Of a stretch of 64,000 nucleotides of DNA, positions 36,392 through 46,564 are shown piece by piece (position 1 is the stretch's first letter; the number at the start of each line of letters is the position of its first letter). The notes below the pieces were generated by a model, which saw only the letters and a list, made by a program, of their open reading frames with translations, did not search any database and had not been told where the DNA came from. Both the position numbers and the translations under genes were made by a program. Source of the DNA: Sporosarcina aquimarina. Lineage in GTDB: Bacteria > Bacillota > Bacilli > Bacillales_A > Planococcaceae. The stretch spans positions 1 to 64,000 of the forward strand of contig NZ_JACLBZ010000035.1 in NCBI RefSeq assembly GCF_019748715.1, in the 5' to 3' direction.

Positions 36392-36568
36392 ATGAATAAC
36401 TACCAAAAACGTTCCGTGTATATTTCAATTATAGTTCTTGCTTTCTTTTTAGCATTATCCTTAATTACACATCAATGGGGATTCTTTTTGTGGAGTCTAT
36501 TGCCTGTTTTTATTGTTTTGATGACTGTGTTTTCCAGCAAGATCAACAAAGGAAGCGGTAATAATTGA
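36392..36568 (+). CDS. Small membrane protein of unknown function
   Basis: A 58-residue protein with two hydrophobic helices and a short basic end. The ATG at 36392 has AAGGAG eight bases upstream; an in-frame ATG three codons earlier would overlap that site. Family not recognised. Confidence 0.6.
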   Translation: MNNYQKRSVYISIIVLAFFLALSLITHQWGFFLWSLLPVFIVLMTVFSSKINKGSGNN

Positions 36569-36698
36569 GAAGTTTTATTCACCTGCCGGACTTGATAAAC
36601 GGATAAGCACAATCCCTATCAGTTCCAGATTGCAATATACAATTATCTTGCGTATAGATACCTTTTTAAATAAATAACTAAGGTGTGATGAGATAAAT

Positions 36699-37136
36699 AT
36701 GATTTATTTCGGGGTGGGATCATCTTTTTGGCCAACGTTCTTCCTTTTTTTATTCGTTGTTTGGCTGCTGTTTTTTTCGTTTAATGCCATTATGAGAAAA
36801 ATCCTTAAAGTTAAAAGGAAGAAGTTATTTTCAGATAACCATATGAATGCATTGCATAAAAAGATTGATTGGACCATTCGAATTGTCTTTATTGTTGCTA
36901 TCATAGTCGGAAGCATCGTCAATGTATCAAGACTGCCATCGGATCCAATCTTGTTTTTAGAACCTTACATTTTACTGTTTGCATTAATTTTCATAACTGA
37001 AATCGTTACAGCTATTATGGAATGGAAGTATGCAGAAAATAAAAATGCTTACATTTTAACAACTTCTCAATTAGTTCTTCTTGCAATGCTCTTACTTTCA
37101 ATGTATTTGACTGATTTTTTCGGCTTGTTTGGGTAG
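36699..37136 (+). CDS. DUF4181-like membrane protein
   Basis: A 145-residue protein with four hydrophobic segments. The central SDNHMNALHKKIDW and the ITAIMEW-like EIVTAIMEWKYAENK stretch fit the DUF4181 family of Bacillales membrane proteins as I remember it. AAGGTG lies upstream. Function unknown; it lies between two small membrane genes and an acetyltransferase without clear operon evidence. Confidence 0.7.
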   Translation: MIYFGVGSSFWPTFFLFLFVVWLLFFSFNAIMRKILKVKRKKLFSDNHMNALHKKIDWTIRIVFIVAIIVGSIVNVSRLPSDPILFLEPYILLFALIFITEIVTAIMEWKYAENKNAYILTTSQLVLLAMLLLSMYLTDFFGLFG

Positions 37137-37239
37137 ACTTAAAAATATACACATACAGTACTATTGAAGCCAATTTTCTTAAAAGGCTTTACCATAGCAG
37201 ACAGTAAATTAAATAATTTACGTAAAGGAGCATCCCGAT

Positions 37240-37995
37240 ATGGAAATTAGTCAATATTTGCAACGAATCGGTCTCAAGGACATAAAAGGGATAAGTATTG
37301 AAACGCTTTCCCAACTTCAGATGCAACATATGCTGCATATTCCCTTTGAAAATTTAGATGTGATGCACAATGTTCCGATTCCCTTAGACGTAGAAACGTA
37401 TTACAACAAAATTGTACTGAATCAGCGCGGCGGTTTTTGTTATGAATTAAATGGGCTATTCAACTGGTTACTGCAAGGGCTTGGCTTCAACAATCATTTG
37501 ATAGCTGGAACCGTGAGAACCCCCAAAGGCACTTGGGCAAAAGAAGAAAGTCATGCCGCCCAGATTGTCCAACTAGATCAGCCTTATTTAGTCGATGTAG
37601 GATTTGGCGACTCTACTAGAATGCCACTCCCCTTAACAGGCGAACCGCAAGAAGACGTCAGCGGGGTATACCGTGCAGAAAAGATAGAAGAGAGTATTTT
37701 TGACCTGCAAAGAAAAGGTAACGATGCTGAATGGAATACGTTGCTTCGCTTTGACATAACTCCTAAAAAGTTAATGGACTTTGAAGAGGCATGCCATTTT
37801 AATCAAACCTCCCCTGATTCCCATTTTACGAACAAAGAACTCATCACGATTGCCACTTCGGATGGCCGGATTACACTTTCAGGGGATACTTTAGTCGTCA
37901 CTCACAATGGGGAAAAACAAGAGACAACCGTTCACAACAGCGAAAGGGCTGCTGTTCTGGAACGATACTTCGGTATTCATCTTAAGGAATCATGA
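37240..37995 (+). CDS. Arylamine N-acetyltransferase
   Basis: A 251-residue enzyme transferring acetyl from acetyl-CoA to arylamines or hydrazines. The Cys-His-Asp triad is visible: Cys67 in RGGFCYELN, His105 in ESHAAQIV and Asp119 in YLVDVGFGD. The N-terminal IPFENLD is also typical. AAAGGAG lies before the ATG. Confidence 0.93.
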   Translation: MEISQYLQRIGLKDIKGISIETLSQLQMQHMLHIPFENLDVMHNVPIPLDVETYYNKIVLNQRGGFCYELNGLFNWLLQGLGFNNHLIAGTVRTPKGTWAKEESHAAQIVQLDQPYLVDVGFGDSTRMPLPLTGEPQEDVSGVYRAEKIEESIFDLQRKGNDAEWNTLLRFDITPKKLMDFEEACHFNQTSPDSHFTNKELITIATSDGRITLSGDTLVVTHNGEKQETTVHNSERAAVLERYFGIHLKES

Positions 37996-38178
37996 TATAC
38001 TCTTTCATTAGGCTGACATGTCCCCAAAATGGTTGGTCGCATTCCCCTACCAATGAAAGAACATGTTTCAGCATCAGTCCACTACAAAGAAATGCAGCTT
38101 ATTATGTATTGGACAATCGAAAAGAAGCCGGCAGTAGCATGTTAGAAACTTAAGAAAACAGAGGAAGGATTGATTTAT

Positions 38179-38574
38179 ATGGAGAAAGTTACACCATTTT
38201 TAATGTTCCAAGATGGCAATGCAGAAGAAGCAATGAATTATTACACATCACTTATTGAGGACTCGGCAATTACAAGCATCACCCGCTACGGAGCGAATGA
38301 AGCCGGGGATGAAGGAACGGTGATGCATGCGACCTTTTCTTTGAAGGGGCAGGAATTTATGTGCATCGACAGTAATTTAAAACATGAATTCTCCTTCACT
38401 CCTTCGTTTTCAATCTACCTCACTTGCACTTCGGAAAAGGAGCTGGACGATCTTTACGGGAAACTGATCCAGGATGGACAAGCTCTTATGCCGCTGGATG
38501 ACTATGGTTTCAGCAAGAAGTTTGGCTGGCTAAATGATCGGTACGGTATTTCCTGGCAATTAAATCTTCCGTAA
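38179..38574 (+). CDS. VOC-family PhnB-like protein
   Basis: A 131-residue protein of the glyoxalase/vicinal oxygen chelate fold, PhnB-like subgroup. Landmarks are PFLMFQDGNAEEAMNYY at the start, GTVMHATFSLKGQEF mid-protein and the C-terminal FGWLNDRYGISWQLN. The ATG at 38179 is preceded by GAGGAAGGA with nine bases between; an upstream in-frame TTG overlaps it. Often called 3-demethylubiquinone methyltransferase in error; the true substrate is unknown. Confidence 0.87.
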   Translation: MEKVTPFLMFQDGNAEEAMNYYTSLIEDSAITSITRYGANEAGDEGTVMHATFSLKGQEFMCIDSNLKHEFSFTPSFSIYLTCTSEKELDDLYGKLIQDGQALMPLDDYGFSKKFGWLNDRYGISWQLNLP

Positions 38575-38580
38575 TAAATA

Positions 38581-38616
38581 AAGGAGGCTCCAGAATCAAC
38601 TGGAGTCTCCTTTTCT
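38581..38616 (+). terminator. Terminator between the VOC gene and cheV
   Basis: AAGGAGGCTCCA pairs with TGGAGTCTCCTT (one mismatch), followed by a T-rich run. It lies between convergent genes. Confidence 0.8.
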
Positions 38617-39521
38617 TACAATATATACTTATCGATTTTCAATACAAGCTCGGCAATTTCCGGCTTGCTCACTTGATCGTCCGCCCCGACGCTCAATCCT
38701 TTATGCTTAAGATCGTCCGTGATTAGCGAAGAGAAGATGATGACCGGCAATCCAGCAAGCTTCGGATTCTCGCGAATTCGTCTCGTAAAGTGATGGCCGT
38801 CCATTTGCGGCATCTCGATATCCGTGATGACGAGCTGGACTTCTTTTTTCACGTCGATCCCTTGTTCCACAATGCTTTCCAAATAATCGAAAGCATCTTT
38901 ACCGTTCTCATAAAAGTCCAAGTTGCCATAGCCTGCTTCTTGCAACGTATCATTCAATAATTTACGCAACAGAGGTGAATCTTCTGCAATCAAAAGACGC
39001 TTGTCAGATCGCTCTCGTTTGCCTAATTTCTTCACCTGGTCCACATTTATGCCCGCGTCCGGATTAATATCGAGAATAATCTTTTCGAAATCCAGCAATA
39101 ACAGCATTTCGCCGTCTAACTTGATGACACCGATGACTTGGGAATTCTCGGCTGCATAGATGCCTGAAGGTTTCTCGATCTGATCCCATGAAATCCGATG
39201 AATCTGTGTCACATTGTGTACTTGGAAAACGACGGTCTGTTTATTAAACGAAGCGACGATATATTTTTCATCTGAAGGATTGCTTGAAGGAGCCATCCCT
39301 AAAATCTTTTCCATGTTGACGACTGGCAACACTTCGCCGCGTAACTGGACAATTCCCTCCACCGCAAAATGCGCGTGCGGAATCGGGGTGATCGGCAACG
39401 GCATAATAATCTCTTTCACTTTGATAACGTTGATACCGTAACGGTTGCCTCCCATTTCAAACCCGACAATCTCCAGCTCATTTGTACCACTTTCCAATAA
39501 AATCCCTGAATCGTTCGCCAA
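38616..39521 (-). CDS. cheV: Chemotaxis coupling protein CheV
   Basis: A 301-residue fusion of a CheW-like coupling domain (about residues 15-160, with VKEIIMPLPITPIPHA and LRGEVLPVVNM) and a receiver domain (about 172-300, with phospho-acceptor Asp in VITDIEMPQMDG). CheV links receptors to CheA and adapts through phosphorylation. It is a lone gene; no other chemotaxis genes are nearby. Confidence 0.94.
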   Translation of the reverse strand: MANDSGILLESGTNELEIVGFEMGGNRYGINVIKVKEIIMPLPITPIPHAHFAVEGIVQLRGEVLPVVNMEKILGMAPSSNPSDEKYIVASFNKQTVVFQVHNVTQIHRISWDQIEKPSGIYAAENSQVIGVIKLDGEMLLLLDFEKIILDINPDAGINVDQVKKLGKRERSDKRLLIAEDSPLLRKLLNDTLQEAGYGNLDFYENGKDAFDYLESIVEQGIDVKKEVQLVITDIEMPQMDGHHFTRRIRENPKLAGLPVIIFSSLITDDLKHKGLSVGADDQVSKPEIAELVLKIDKYIL

Positions 39522-39662
39522 CTTCTTCCACCCTCTCAGACGATTTGTCTATCTATTTATCAAAAATTCACAGTATCGTATTCATTTTGGTGCCATAGGA
39601 CTACTATACCATATGGATCACCTATCAATCTATGACAATACGAAGAAATATAGTAGCCCCTT

Positions 39663-41717
39663 TTATTTTGAAGGCTGCTTACCGAGTTGCATTACTCGTT
39701 GGCGCTCATCCGATTTATCAACCCACTTCACCAACTGGTCGACAGCCATCGGTCTCGCGAAGTAATACCCTTGGAAAATCAAGTCCGGCTGAAGATCAAG
39801 CAAGAACTCCACTTGCTCTAAGGTTTCTACTCCCTCGATGACGATTTTCAGATCCATGGATTGCCCGATGTTCAGGATGGCATTGAGCACGGCGCATTCT
39901 TTTGGCGACGCAGGAACTACATCCGTGAACGACTTATCGATTTTCAATGTCGTGATCGGCAATTGCTGCAGATAGGACAGCGAGGAGACACCCGTACCGA
40001 AATCATCCAGCGCTACCGCGAAACCATAGCGCTTAAACCTCTTCAATGCGGTCATGGCAAGCGTGATCGATTTCGCCGTACTCGTCTCCGTGATTTCCAG
40101 CTCAATCCGGCTTGGCTCGATACGGAATGCGTCCGTCTCTTTCCATAACACGTCCAATAAATGCGGCTCCGTTACGTATTCGCCCGGAATATTGATGGCG
40201 ACTTGTGGAATATGCACACCTTGCGCGTCCCAGTCGTGAATCTGCCTGCAAACTTTATGGATGATCCAGTCGGTCACTTCCCCCATCCGTCCATCTGATT
40301 CTAAAAATGGTACGAATACAGCGGGCGATATCGGTCCGAGTTCAGGGTGATCCCATCGCAGCAGAGCTTCTACTCCGACAAATTCAGTAGTGGCGCCCTT
40401 CACTTTCGGCTGATACACAAGATGAAGATGCTCTTCCTCCATCGCTTTCGAAATATCCCGCAACACTTCTTGCTCATAGGACGTTCCATAAATAGCCGGG
40501 TCAAACGTAACCAAGCCCCACTCACGAGAAAGAGTCGCTTGATCGACGACCATCAGCGCTTCTTGGTACAATTGCTTTTTCGTTTTCCGCTGATCCGCTT
40601 TCGCTAATGCACACGTATAGCGCATCTCCTGTCGTTTGATCGGCAGCAATTGGTCAATCTCTCGTTGAAGAATGACCAGATTTTTATAGAAATCCGCCGA
40701 ACGTCCGGATTGATTGACGCAGAATAAATATCGATTTCCACTTACCCGATATAATTGCGCGAACTTTGGCTTCCATTTCGACAATAGTTCGCCGATTTGC
40801 TGCAAGATCTTGTCGCCAGCCTCATAACTATATAACTGATTGACACGCTGCAAATCAGGGAAATTCCAGACCGCCACATCTCCTGCCGCTACATCATCCG
40901 TCAGTTCACGTTCCCAATTCCGTCGATTGGGCAGCTTCGTCAATACATCAAAATACTTCAGCCAATAGTCCAAATAGCCGTCAATATAGGTTGTCAATAA
41001 CATGACGACCAGCAATACACCGACACCCACGCCAATAACCGAATTCAATAAAAGCATATGATTGACTGCTTGATCCATGAATGGCTGCCCGTTTTTTATA
41101 TAATAGCGAGTCCCGAGCAAACCTAAATAATGCATGGCGGCTGGTGCCAACGTCAAACATAGTATGGCAATCCATTTTCCAGCAGTCGTGTTTTTCGGAT
41201 TACCGATGAGCCGGAAGGTGATGTAAGAAAACAGGCCGACAATCACGTTCGCCACCAGAAGCAGTTGCCAGTCATGTTGGACCACAGCCTCGACTTCCAT
41301 TGATTGCATACCCAGCACATGCATGGCCGTCATGCCTTCTGCGAACAGCACAGCCGCAATCGTATATTTCCAATTAGGTTTCATGGGGCCTTGAATAAGT
41401 TGGAATGCCAGGAAAGAAGCAATGATGGCCGGCAACATGGATAGAAAACTGGTCATGTAATTGACATGCATATCCAGCGGGAGCGATAAGGAGTTCATCG
41501 ATACAAAATGAGTTGCCCAAATCCCGAAACCCATGGCCAACGAAGCCAGGACAAGCCAGATTTCTCGCTTAAAGAAGCTCGGTTTCTGCATCCGGTCATA
41601 AAGCGACAACGTGGTGTAGGATGTGAAGCCTATGACAAGTAGAGACAATAAAAGTATACCGATTGAATAGGTGCTCGGGATTTCAACATATTGTTGGTAG
41701 TCTGGTGGAGTAAACAT
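39663..41717 (-). CDS. MHYT-GGDEF-EAL cyclic-di-GMP phosphodiesterase
   Basis: A 684-residue membrane signalling protein. Residues about 15-235 form seven helices with three MHYT motifs (WATHFVSM, TAMHVLGM, AAMHYLGL), proposed to bind copper and sense O2, CO or NO. The GGDEF domain (about 255-420) is degenerate: the signature place reads VSGNRYLF, so cyclase activity is unlikely. The EAL domain (about 430-675) keeps VEALLRW, the DDFGTG loop and TLKIDKSF, so phosphodiesterase activity is likely. AAGGAGG lies before the ATG. Confidence 0.93.
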   Translation of the reverse strand: MFTPPDYQQYVEIPSTYSIGILLLSLLVIGFTSYTTLSLYDRMQKPSFFKREIWLVLASLAMGFGIWATHFVSMNSLSLPLDMHVNYMTSFLSMLPAIIASFLAFQLIQGPMKPNWKYTIAAVLFAEGMTAMHVLGMQSMEVEAVVQHDWQLLLVANVIVGLFSYITFRLIGNPKNTTAGKWIAILCLTLAPAAMHYLGLLGTRYYIKNGQPFMDQAVNHMLLLNSVIGVGVGVLLVVMLLTTYIDGYLDYWLKYFDVLTKLPNRRNWERELTDDVAAGDVAVWNFPDLQRVNQLYSYEAGDKILQQIGELLSKWKPKFAQLYRVSGNRYLFCVNQSGRSADFYKNLVILQREIDQLLPIKRQEMRYTCALAKADQRKTKKQLYQEALMVVDQATLSREWGLVTFDPAIYGTSYEQEVLRDISKAMEEEHLHLVYQPKVKGATTEFVGVEALLRWDHPELGPISPAVFVPFLESDGRMGEVTDWIIHKVCRQIHDWDAQGVHIPQVAINIPGEYVTEPHLLDVLWKETDAFRIEPSRIELEITETSTAKSITLAMTALKRFKRYGFAVALDDFGTGVSSLSYLQQLPITTLKIDKSFTDVVPASPKECAVLNAILNIGQSMDLKIVIEGVETLEQVEFLLDLQPDLIFQGYYFARPMAVDQLVKWVDKSDERQRVMQLGKQPSK

Positions 41718-41992
41718 ATTGCCTCGCCTCCTTAGCCTATGACAAAAGGGGAAATTTCACTTCTTGGTGATTCTAAATGCTCATTCTCGTATAATGTCTA
41801 TAAATCTAGTTAGTATTTATTATTTACTATATTCCTATTCTAGTCAACGACTTTTAGAGGGGTTTGTGTTGAAAAACCGCAAAACGAATAGAATAATGAA
41901 TCTTATGGTGGACGAAAGCTGTCTAAGCATGACATCCTTCTCTTTCGCTATGGTAGAACATAGGGAATAGTGAAAGAATAGGAGAAGATAAA

Positions 41993-42205
41993 ATGCCGGT
42001 CTATAATAAATTGGTGCGTGATCTGATTCCACAGATCATCGAACAGGATGGTAAGACGTGCAAGACATATATATTGAAAGTTGATCCTTATATAACAGAA
42101 GTGAACCGTAAGATGCACGAGGGGTGGCAGAGTATGAAGATACCTACAATGCAAAAGATCCAATCGAGGAACTGGCCTATTTTCTGGAATTAATTCAGAC
42201 CGAGA
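41993..42205 (+). pseudogene. Frameshifted MazG-like nucleotide pyrophosphohydrolase remnant
   Basis: The 5' part starts well (AGGAG before the ATG; MPVYNKLVRDLIPQII, KTCKTYIL) and matches small phosphoribosyl-ATP pyrophosphohydrolase-like proteins. After about 42121 the frame is lost by one base; the expected continuation (VAEYEDTY, DPIEELAYFLELI) follows in the next frame. After about 42190 the family resemblance ends and the frame runs on into an unrelated helicase-like tail. Confidence 0.7.
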
Positions 42206-42764
<559 letters not shown>

Positions 42765-42993
42765 TTGGATGCAAGAGATTTGTCAGTATCAGTTGCATTG
42801 GTATTTTGAGAGGAATACTAAAACAACATATTAAGAATGCATGAGGACTTACATTATACCGTACCAATTGTTATTAGATATTAAATACGGCACAACTAGC
42901 AGATATCTAATTGTGCCGTTTAATTGATAAAAGAAAAAACTTCATTTACTTATGATACGGTTCAACGTACTATAAATAAAACCTTCTTTTTTA

Positions 42994-45882
42994 CTACTCC
43001 ATCAAATAATGATACAACTTCCCCTCTACGGCATGCTCCATCACCATGTTCATATGCACAACAGGAAGGGCCTTCCCATTTTTATCGACCATCTTGTCTT
43101 CTTCAACTGACAACTTGTCGGGAAATCCTCTTCCTAGATAATAAAAGTCCGTTTCTTTCTTGCTTTTCTGTATAAAAATATGGATATCAAGATCATTGTC
43201 ATCTGAGTATATAATTTCTTGAACTTCTTTGGATTGAAGCTTCCTATTATTTTTAGAGTACCATTTAAAAAGAGCTGGATTTATAAATTCATCCCCATAA
43301 TTTATACTTGATTCAACAGTTTCCTCTTTTTCATATGTAACAAAAATAGGACATGAGCCGTACTTTGACCTATAACCATAAACTGTTGAGCTTTCATCTT
43401 TACTCCAATTCAACAATTTACATGCGTCTTTTCTTGTATATTTTTCGTATAACGTAAGTGGCTGGTCACATTGATACTTTTCCGCTTTCCTATTTGCGCT
43501 GTCTATGACATCTTTAATCAGTTTTGTGAAATATGGATTGTTCGCCAAACTTTCTCGTATAGATGAATTGAGCTGATAGTCGCCCTCTCCATTCAATTCC
43601 ACAATTGGCATGTCCCCATATTTCTTTTTATAACTCTGTGTAAAAAACGACAGATCTAAAATTCGATTTACTGAATTAAGGGTTGCCTCATCTTTCCGAC
43701 AACCATTGGCTTCTAACTGAGCCAGATAATCTTGATGCGAAAGTACACCCTTTTTTAACAACATTTCAACCAAAATAATTTCATGCTTACGCTTCCCATT
43801 CAATACTTCCACTGAAAACATTGTCAGTACTTTATCTTCATATATACTTATTGCCGGAACTTCTTCATTCATTTTCAGTAAAAACTGGTAGTAGTTCACA
43901 TACTTATCTGCAATGACGGTCGGATCAATGGAGTGATTAACGACAAAATCATATAAGTATGGGATTCTACCAATCCTCTTTTTCAAATCCTTATAGGCGT
44001 CTCTCAAAATCTTTAATGCTGTTAGGTTGCTTTGATTGATGGAACTAAAGATTTTTTTCTTGGCGATTTCTTCAAAATTAATCGTTGAAACACCCTTTAT
44101 ATAGCTCGTATCTTTTGTATATCGGCGTATATTATCTTTATTCAGGGACTGATCGCCTGACAAAGCCACAGGAATGAGATAGTTGTTTTTATAATTGCCG
44201 ATAAAATCAATGATTGTGACATAACTCTTTGACTCATGTTTGCGCAGCCCTCTTCCAAGCTGTTGGATAAAGATAATACTCGACTGCGTTTGTCTCAGCA
44301 TGACGACCTGATTGATGCAGGGAATATCGATTCCTTCATTAAAAATATCTACGGTCAAAATATAATCAAGAAAACCATTTTCCAATAGACTAATTTGGTG
44401 TTCTCTTTCCTCTGGAGAATGGTCCCCCAACAAAGCCACAGTTCGTAATCCCTTTTCATTCAACGCTTGCGATAACTGTACTGCTTCATTTTTTCGACTG
44501 CAGAACATTAACCCTTTAACACTCTCACCAGAAAATCCATAGTAATTTATTTTCTCTAGGATATGATTGACCCTTTCTTCTGTAACGAGCTTGGATAATA
44601 GTGTTGCGTCATCAATTTCCTCTCCATTATGTTCAAAGTCCGTTACGCCAAAGTAGTGAAATGGGCAAAGCATATCTTCTTCAAGGGCTTCCTGTAATCG
44701 AATTTCATATGCAATATTGTAATCGAACAGTTCATATATATTAAAGTCGTCTGTCCGTTCCGGGGTCGCTGTCATTCCCATTAGGAATTTTGGTTTAAAA
44801 TAATCAATGACTCTTTGATAAGATGCTGCGCCTGCCTTATGTACTTCATCTATCAATATATAGTCAAAATCTGCCGGATCGAATTGGCTAAGGTTCTCTG
44901 GCTTTGAAAGGGTTTGGATACTAGCAAATAGGTATTTTTTGTCTACTTGTTTACTTTCACCTACATACAATCCAAAGTCCTCACTGATCCCCCCAAGAAT
45001 TCTCTGAAAGTCATTTTTCGCCTTGTTTAAAATTTGTTCTCGGTGAACAATAAACAGCATGTGCTTAGGTGCAAAGTTCCTTACGTCAAATGCTGATAAG
45101 TAGGTTTTCCCCGTGCCTGTTGCAGAAATAACAAGACCCTTATCTTTTCCTTCATCACGAACCACCTGAATTTGTAACAATGCTGCTTGTTGCATAGTGT
45201 TCGGGATTATTTTTAAAGACTCTTCGATTGCGTTAGTCGTATACTGCTCTGGCATGTCAATTACTTGCCCAGCTATCGTTTTATCCGCATTCTCATTGTA
45301 CTTTGCTTCATAACTTTCAATCCATTTTTCAGTGAGTAATTCCGAGCCAGCCCACACTTCCTCAAATTGATTTTTAAAATGATGAACAATATCGCCATTT
45401 TCATGAGATGTTAATTTCACATTCCACTCGTAATTTACCTTTAGTGCATGCGCAGTTAAATTAGAACTTCCTACAATCAATGAATAATGAGTCCTATGTT
45501 TAAATATGTATCCTTTCGAATGGAATCCTTTTAAAGTGGTTAAGCGTACTTCTATATTCGTTAATTTCATAAGTTCTTTAAATACTTTAGGTTGATTAAA
45601 ATATAAATAAGTGGAGGTCAATATCCTTCCAGTAACACCCTTTTTTTCAAGATCGAAAAACAAGGACTTTAGTGTAGCTAGTCCACTCTCCGTTATAAAT
45701 GCAACTGAAAAAAGGAAATCCTCACTACTTGCAAGTTCCTCTTGTATTGTGTTTAATACATAATTATTTTTCTTTTCATTGTTAATGAGAAGTTCTGGTT
45801 TAAAGCGTCCAAAATTACTCTGACCTTTATCTATAAATCCCTTATGTAATGATGTTGTTAAGTTACGAATAAAGTCTTCCAT
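42994..45882 (-). CDS. PLD-nuclease/DEAD-box helicase fusion (DUF3427-type)
   Basis: A 962-residue protein with an N-terminal phospholipase-D-like domain (HSKGYIF with VGSSNLTAHAL, about residues 120-150), a superfamily 2 helicase core (Walker A SATGTGKTY near 258, DEVH in LIDEVHKAG, TATPERTDD and QQLGRGLRKHE) and a long C-terminal part of about 400 residues of DUF3427 type. Only one HxK motif is seen, as expected for a dimeric PLD nuclease. It follows the NUDIX gene by 22 bases, so the two are an operon. Such helicase-nuclease fusions are common in defence islands; a role against foreign DNA is inferred. Confidence 0.88.
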   Translation of the reverse strand: MEDFIRNLTTSLHKGFIDKGQSNFGRFKPELLINNEKKNNYVLNTIQEELASSEDFLFSVAFITESGLATLKSLFFDLEKKGVTGRILTSTYLYFNQPKVFKELMKLTNIEVRLTTLKGFHSKGYIFKHRTHYSLIVGSSNLTAHALKVNYEWNVKLTSHENGDIVHHFKNQFEEVWAGSELLTEKWIESYEAKYNENADKTIAGQVIDMPEQYTTNAIEESLKIIPNTMQQAALLQIQVVRDEGKDKGLVISATGTGKTYLSAFDVRNFAPKHMLFIVHREQILNKAKNDFQRILGGISEDFGLYVGESKQVDKKYLFASIQTLSKPENLSQFDPADFDYILIDEVHKAGAASYQRVIDYFKPKFLMGMTATPERTDDFNIYELFDYNIAYEIRLQEALEEDMLCPFHYFGVTDFEHNGEEIDDATLLSKLVTEERVNHILEKINYYGFSGESVKGLMFCSRKNEAVQLSQALNEKGLRTVALLGDHSPEEREHQISLLENGFLDYILTVDIFNEGIDIPCINQVVMLRQTQSSIIFIQQLGRGLRKHESKSYVTIIDFIGNYKNNYLIPVALSGDQSLNKDNIRRYTKDTSYIKGVSTINFEEIAKKKIFSSINQSNLTALKILRDAYKDLKKRIGRIPYLYDFVVNHSIDPTVIADKYVNYYQFLLKMNEEVPAISIYEDKVLTMFSVEVLNGKRKHEIILVEMLLKKGVLSHQDYLAQLEANGCRKDEATLNSVNRILDLSFFTQSYKKKYGDMPIVELNGEGDYQLNSSIRESLANNPYFTKLIKDVIDSANRKAEKYQCDQPLTLYEKYTRKDACKLLNWSKDESSTVYGYRSKYGSCPIFVTYEKEETVESSINYGDEFINPALFKWYSKNNRKLQSKEVQEIIYSDDNDLDIHIFIQKSKKETDFYYLGRGFPDKLSVEEDKMVDKNGKALPVVHMNMVMEHAVEGKLYHYLME

Positions 45883-45904
45883 ATGAACATCACGTCACTT
45901 TTCA

Positions 45905-46321
45905 CTAATATTTATCCAGATTACAATTTGATAACTTTTCAATCGCAGGAATATCTGCTGGCGCCCAGTTAAGTGATGGCAATTCTTGTCTAGTCATCCA
46001 CTTTAGCTTTGCGTGTTCGGAGGCTACGGGTGATCCAGAAACAACTTTTGCCATAAACGTCTCTAATCTTACTATGACTTTTTCGTATTCATATGTGGTA
46101 TCTTCTATATGCTCAAAAACTTCAATCCCACAACCCAACTCTTCTTGTATTTCTCGCTTTAGTGCTTCTTCCTTTGATTCACCTGACTCTATTTTGCCTC
46201 CCGGAAATTCCCAGTAGTTTGGTAATGTCATTTCCGGTCCTCGTAGTGCACAAAGAATTTCGTTTTGTTCATTTTCAATAATTGCTCCTACAACATGTAC
46301 CTTCTTTTTAATGATTCTCAC
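45905..46321 (-). CDS. NUDIX hydrolase (MutT-like)
   Basis: A 138-residue MutT-type pyrophosphohydrolase. The full Nudix box (GX5EX7REUXEEXGU) is present, from GKIESGESKEEA through REIQEELGC, and WEFPGGK precedes it. The start is GTG at 46321 with AAGGA upstream. It is the first gene of an operon with the PLD-helicase, which suggests a nucleotide-processing part of that system rather than simple 8-oxo-dGTP clearance. Confidence 0.9.
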   Translation of the reverse strand: MRIIKKKVHVVGAIIENEQNEILCALRGPEMTLPNYWEFPGGKIESGESKEEALKREIQEELGCGIEVFEHIEDTTYEYEKVIVRLETFMAKVVSGSPVASEHAKLKWMTRQELPSLNWAPADIPAIEKLSNCNLDKY

Positions 46322-46564
46322 CTATTCCTTCTAATCGTATTAAATCTTGTTCGAAATTGTCTGTATGCAATATTATCAAACATCCATCCCAATATTTCAA
46401 ATTGCCAATTCATTTTCCCGTATAATCACTTGCTTCAGATTAACCGCTGCGCCCATAACAAACATGAAATTTCCTACATTTATGTTTGTTGAATGGATCA
46501 TGAATGTTTTAACAAACACATTTTCTTCTTGCAACCTTCCACCTCTATGTTAATCAGGGTTATT

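Noticed and set aside
41764..41970. Small plus-strand ORF upstream of the MazG-like remnant
   Set aside because: Poor start context, no ribosome binding site and no recognisable protein features.
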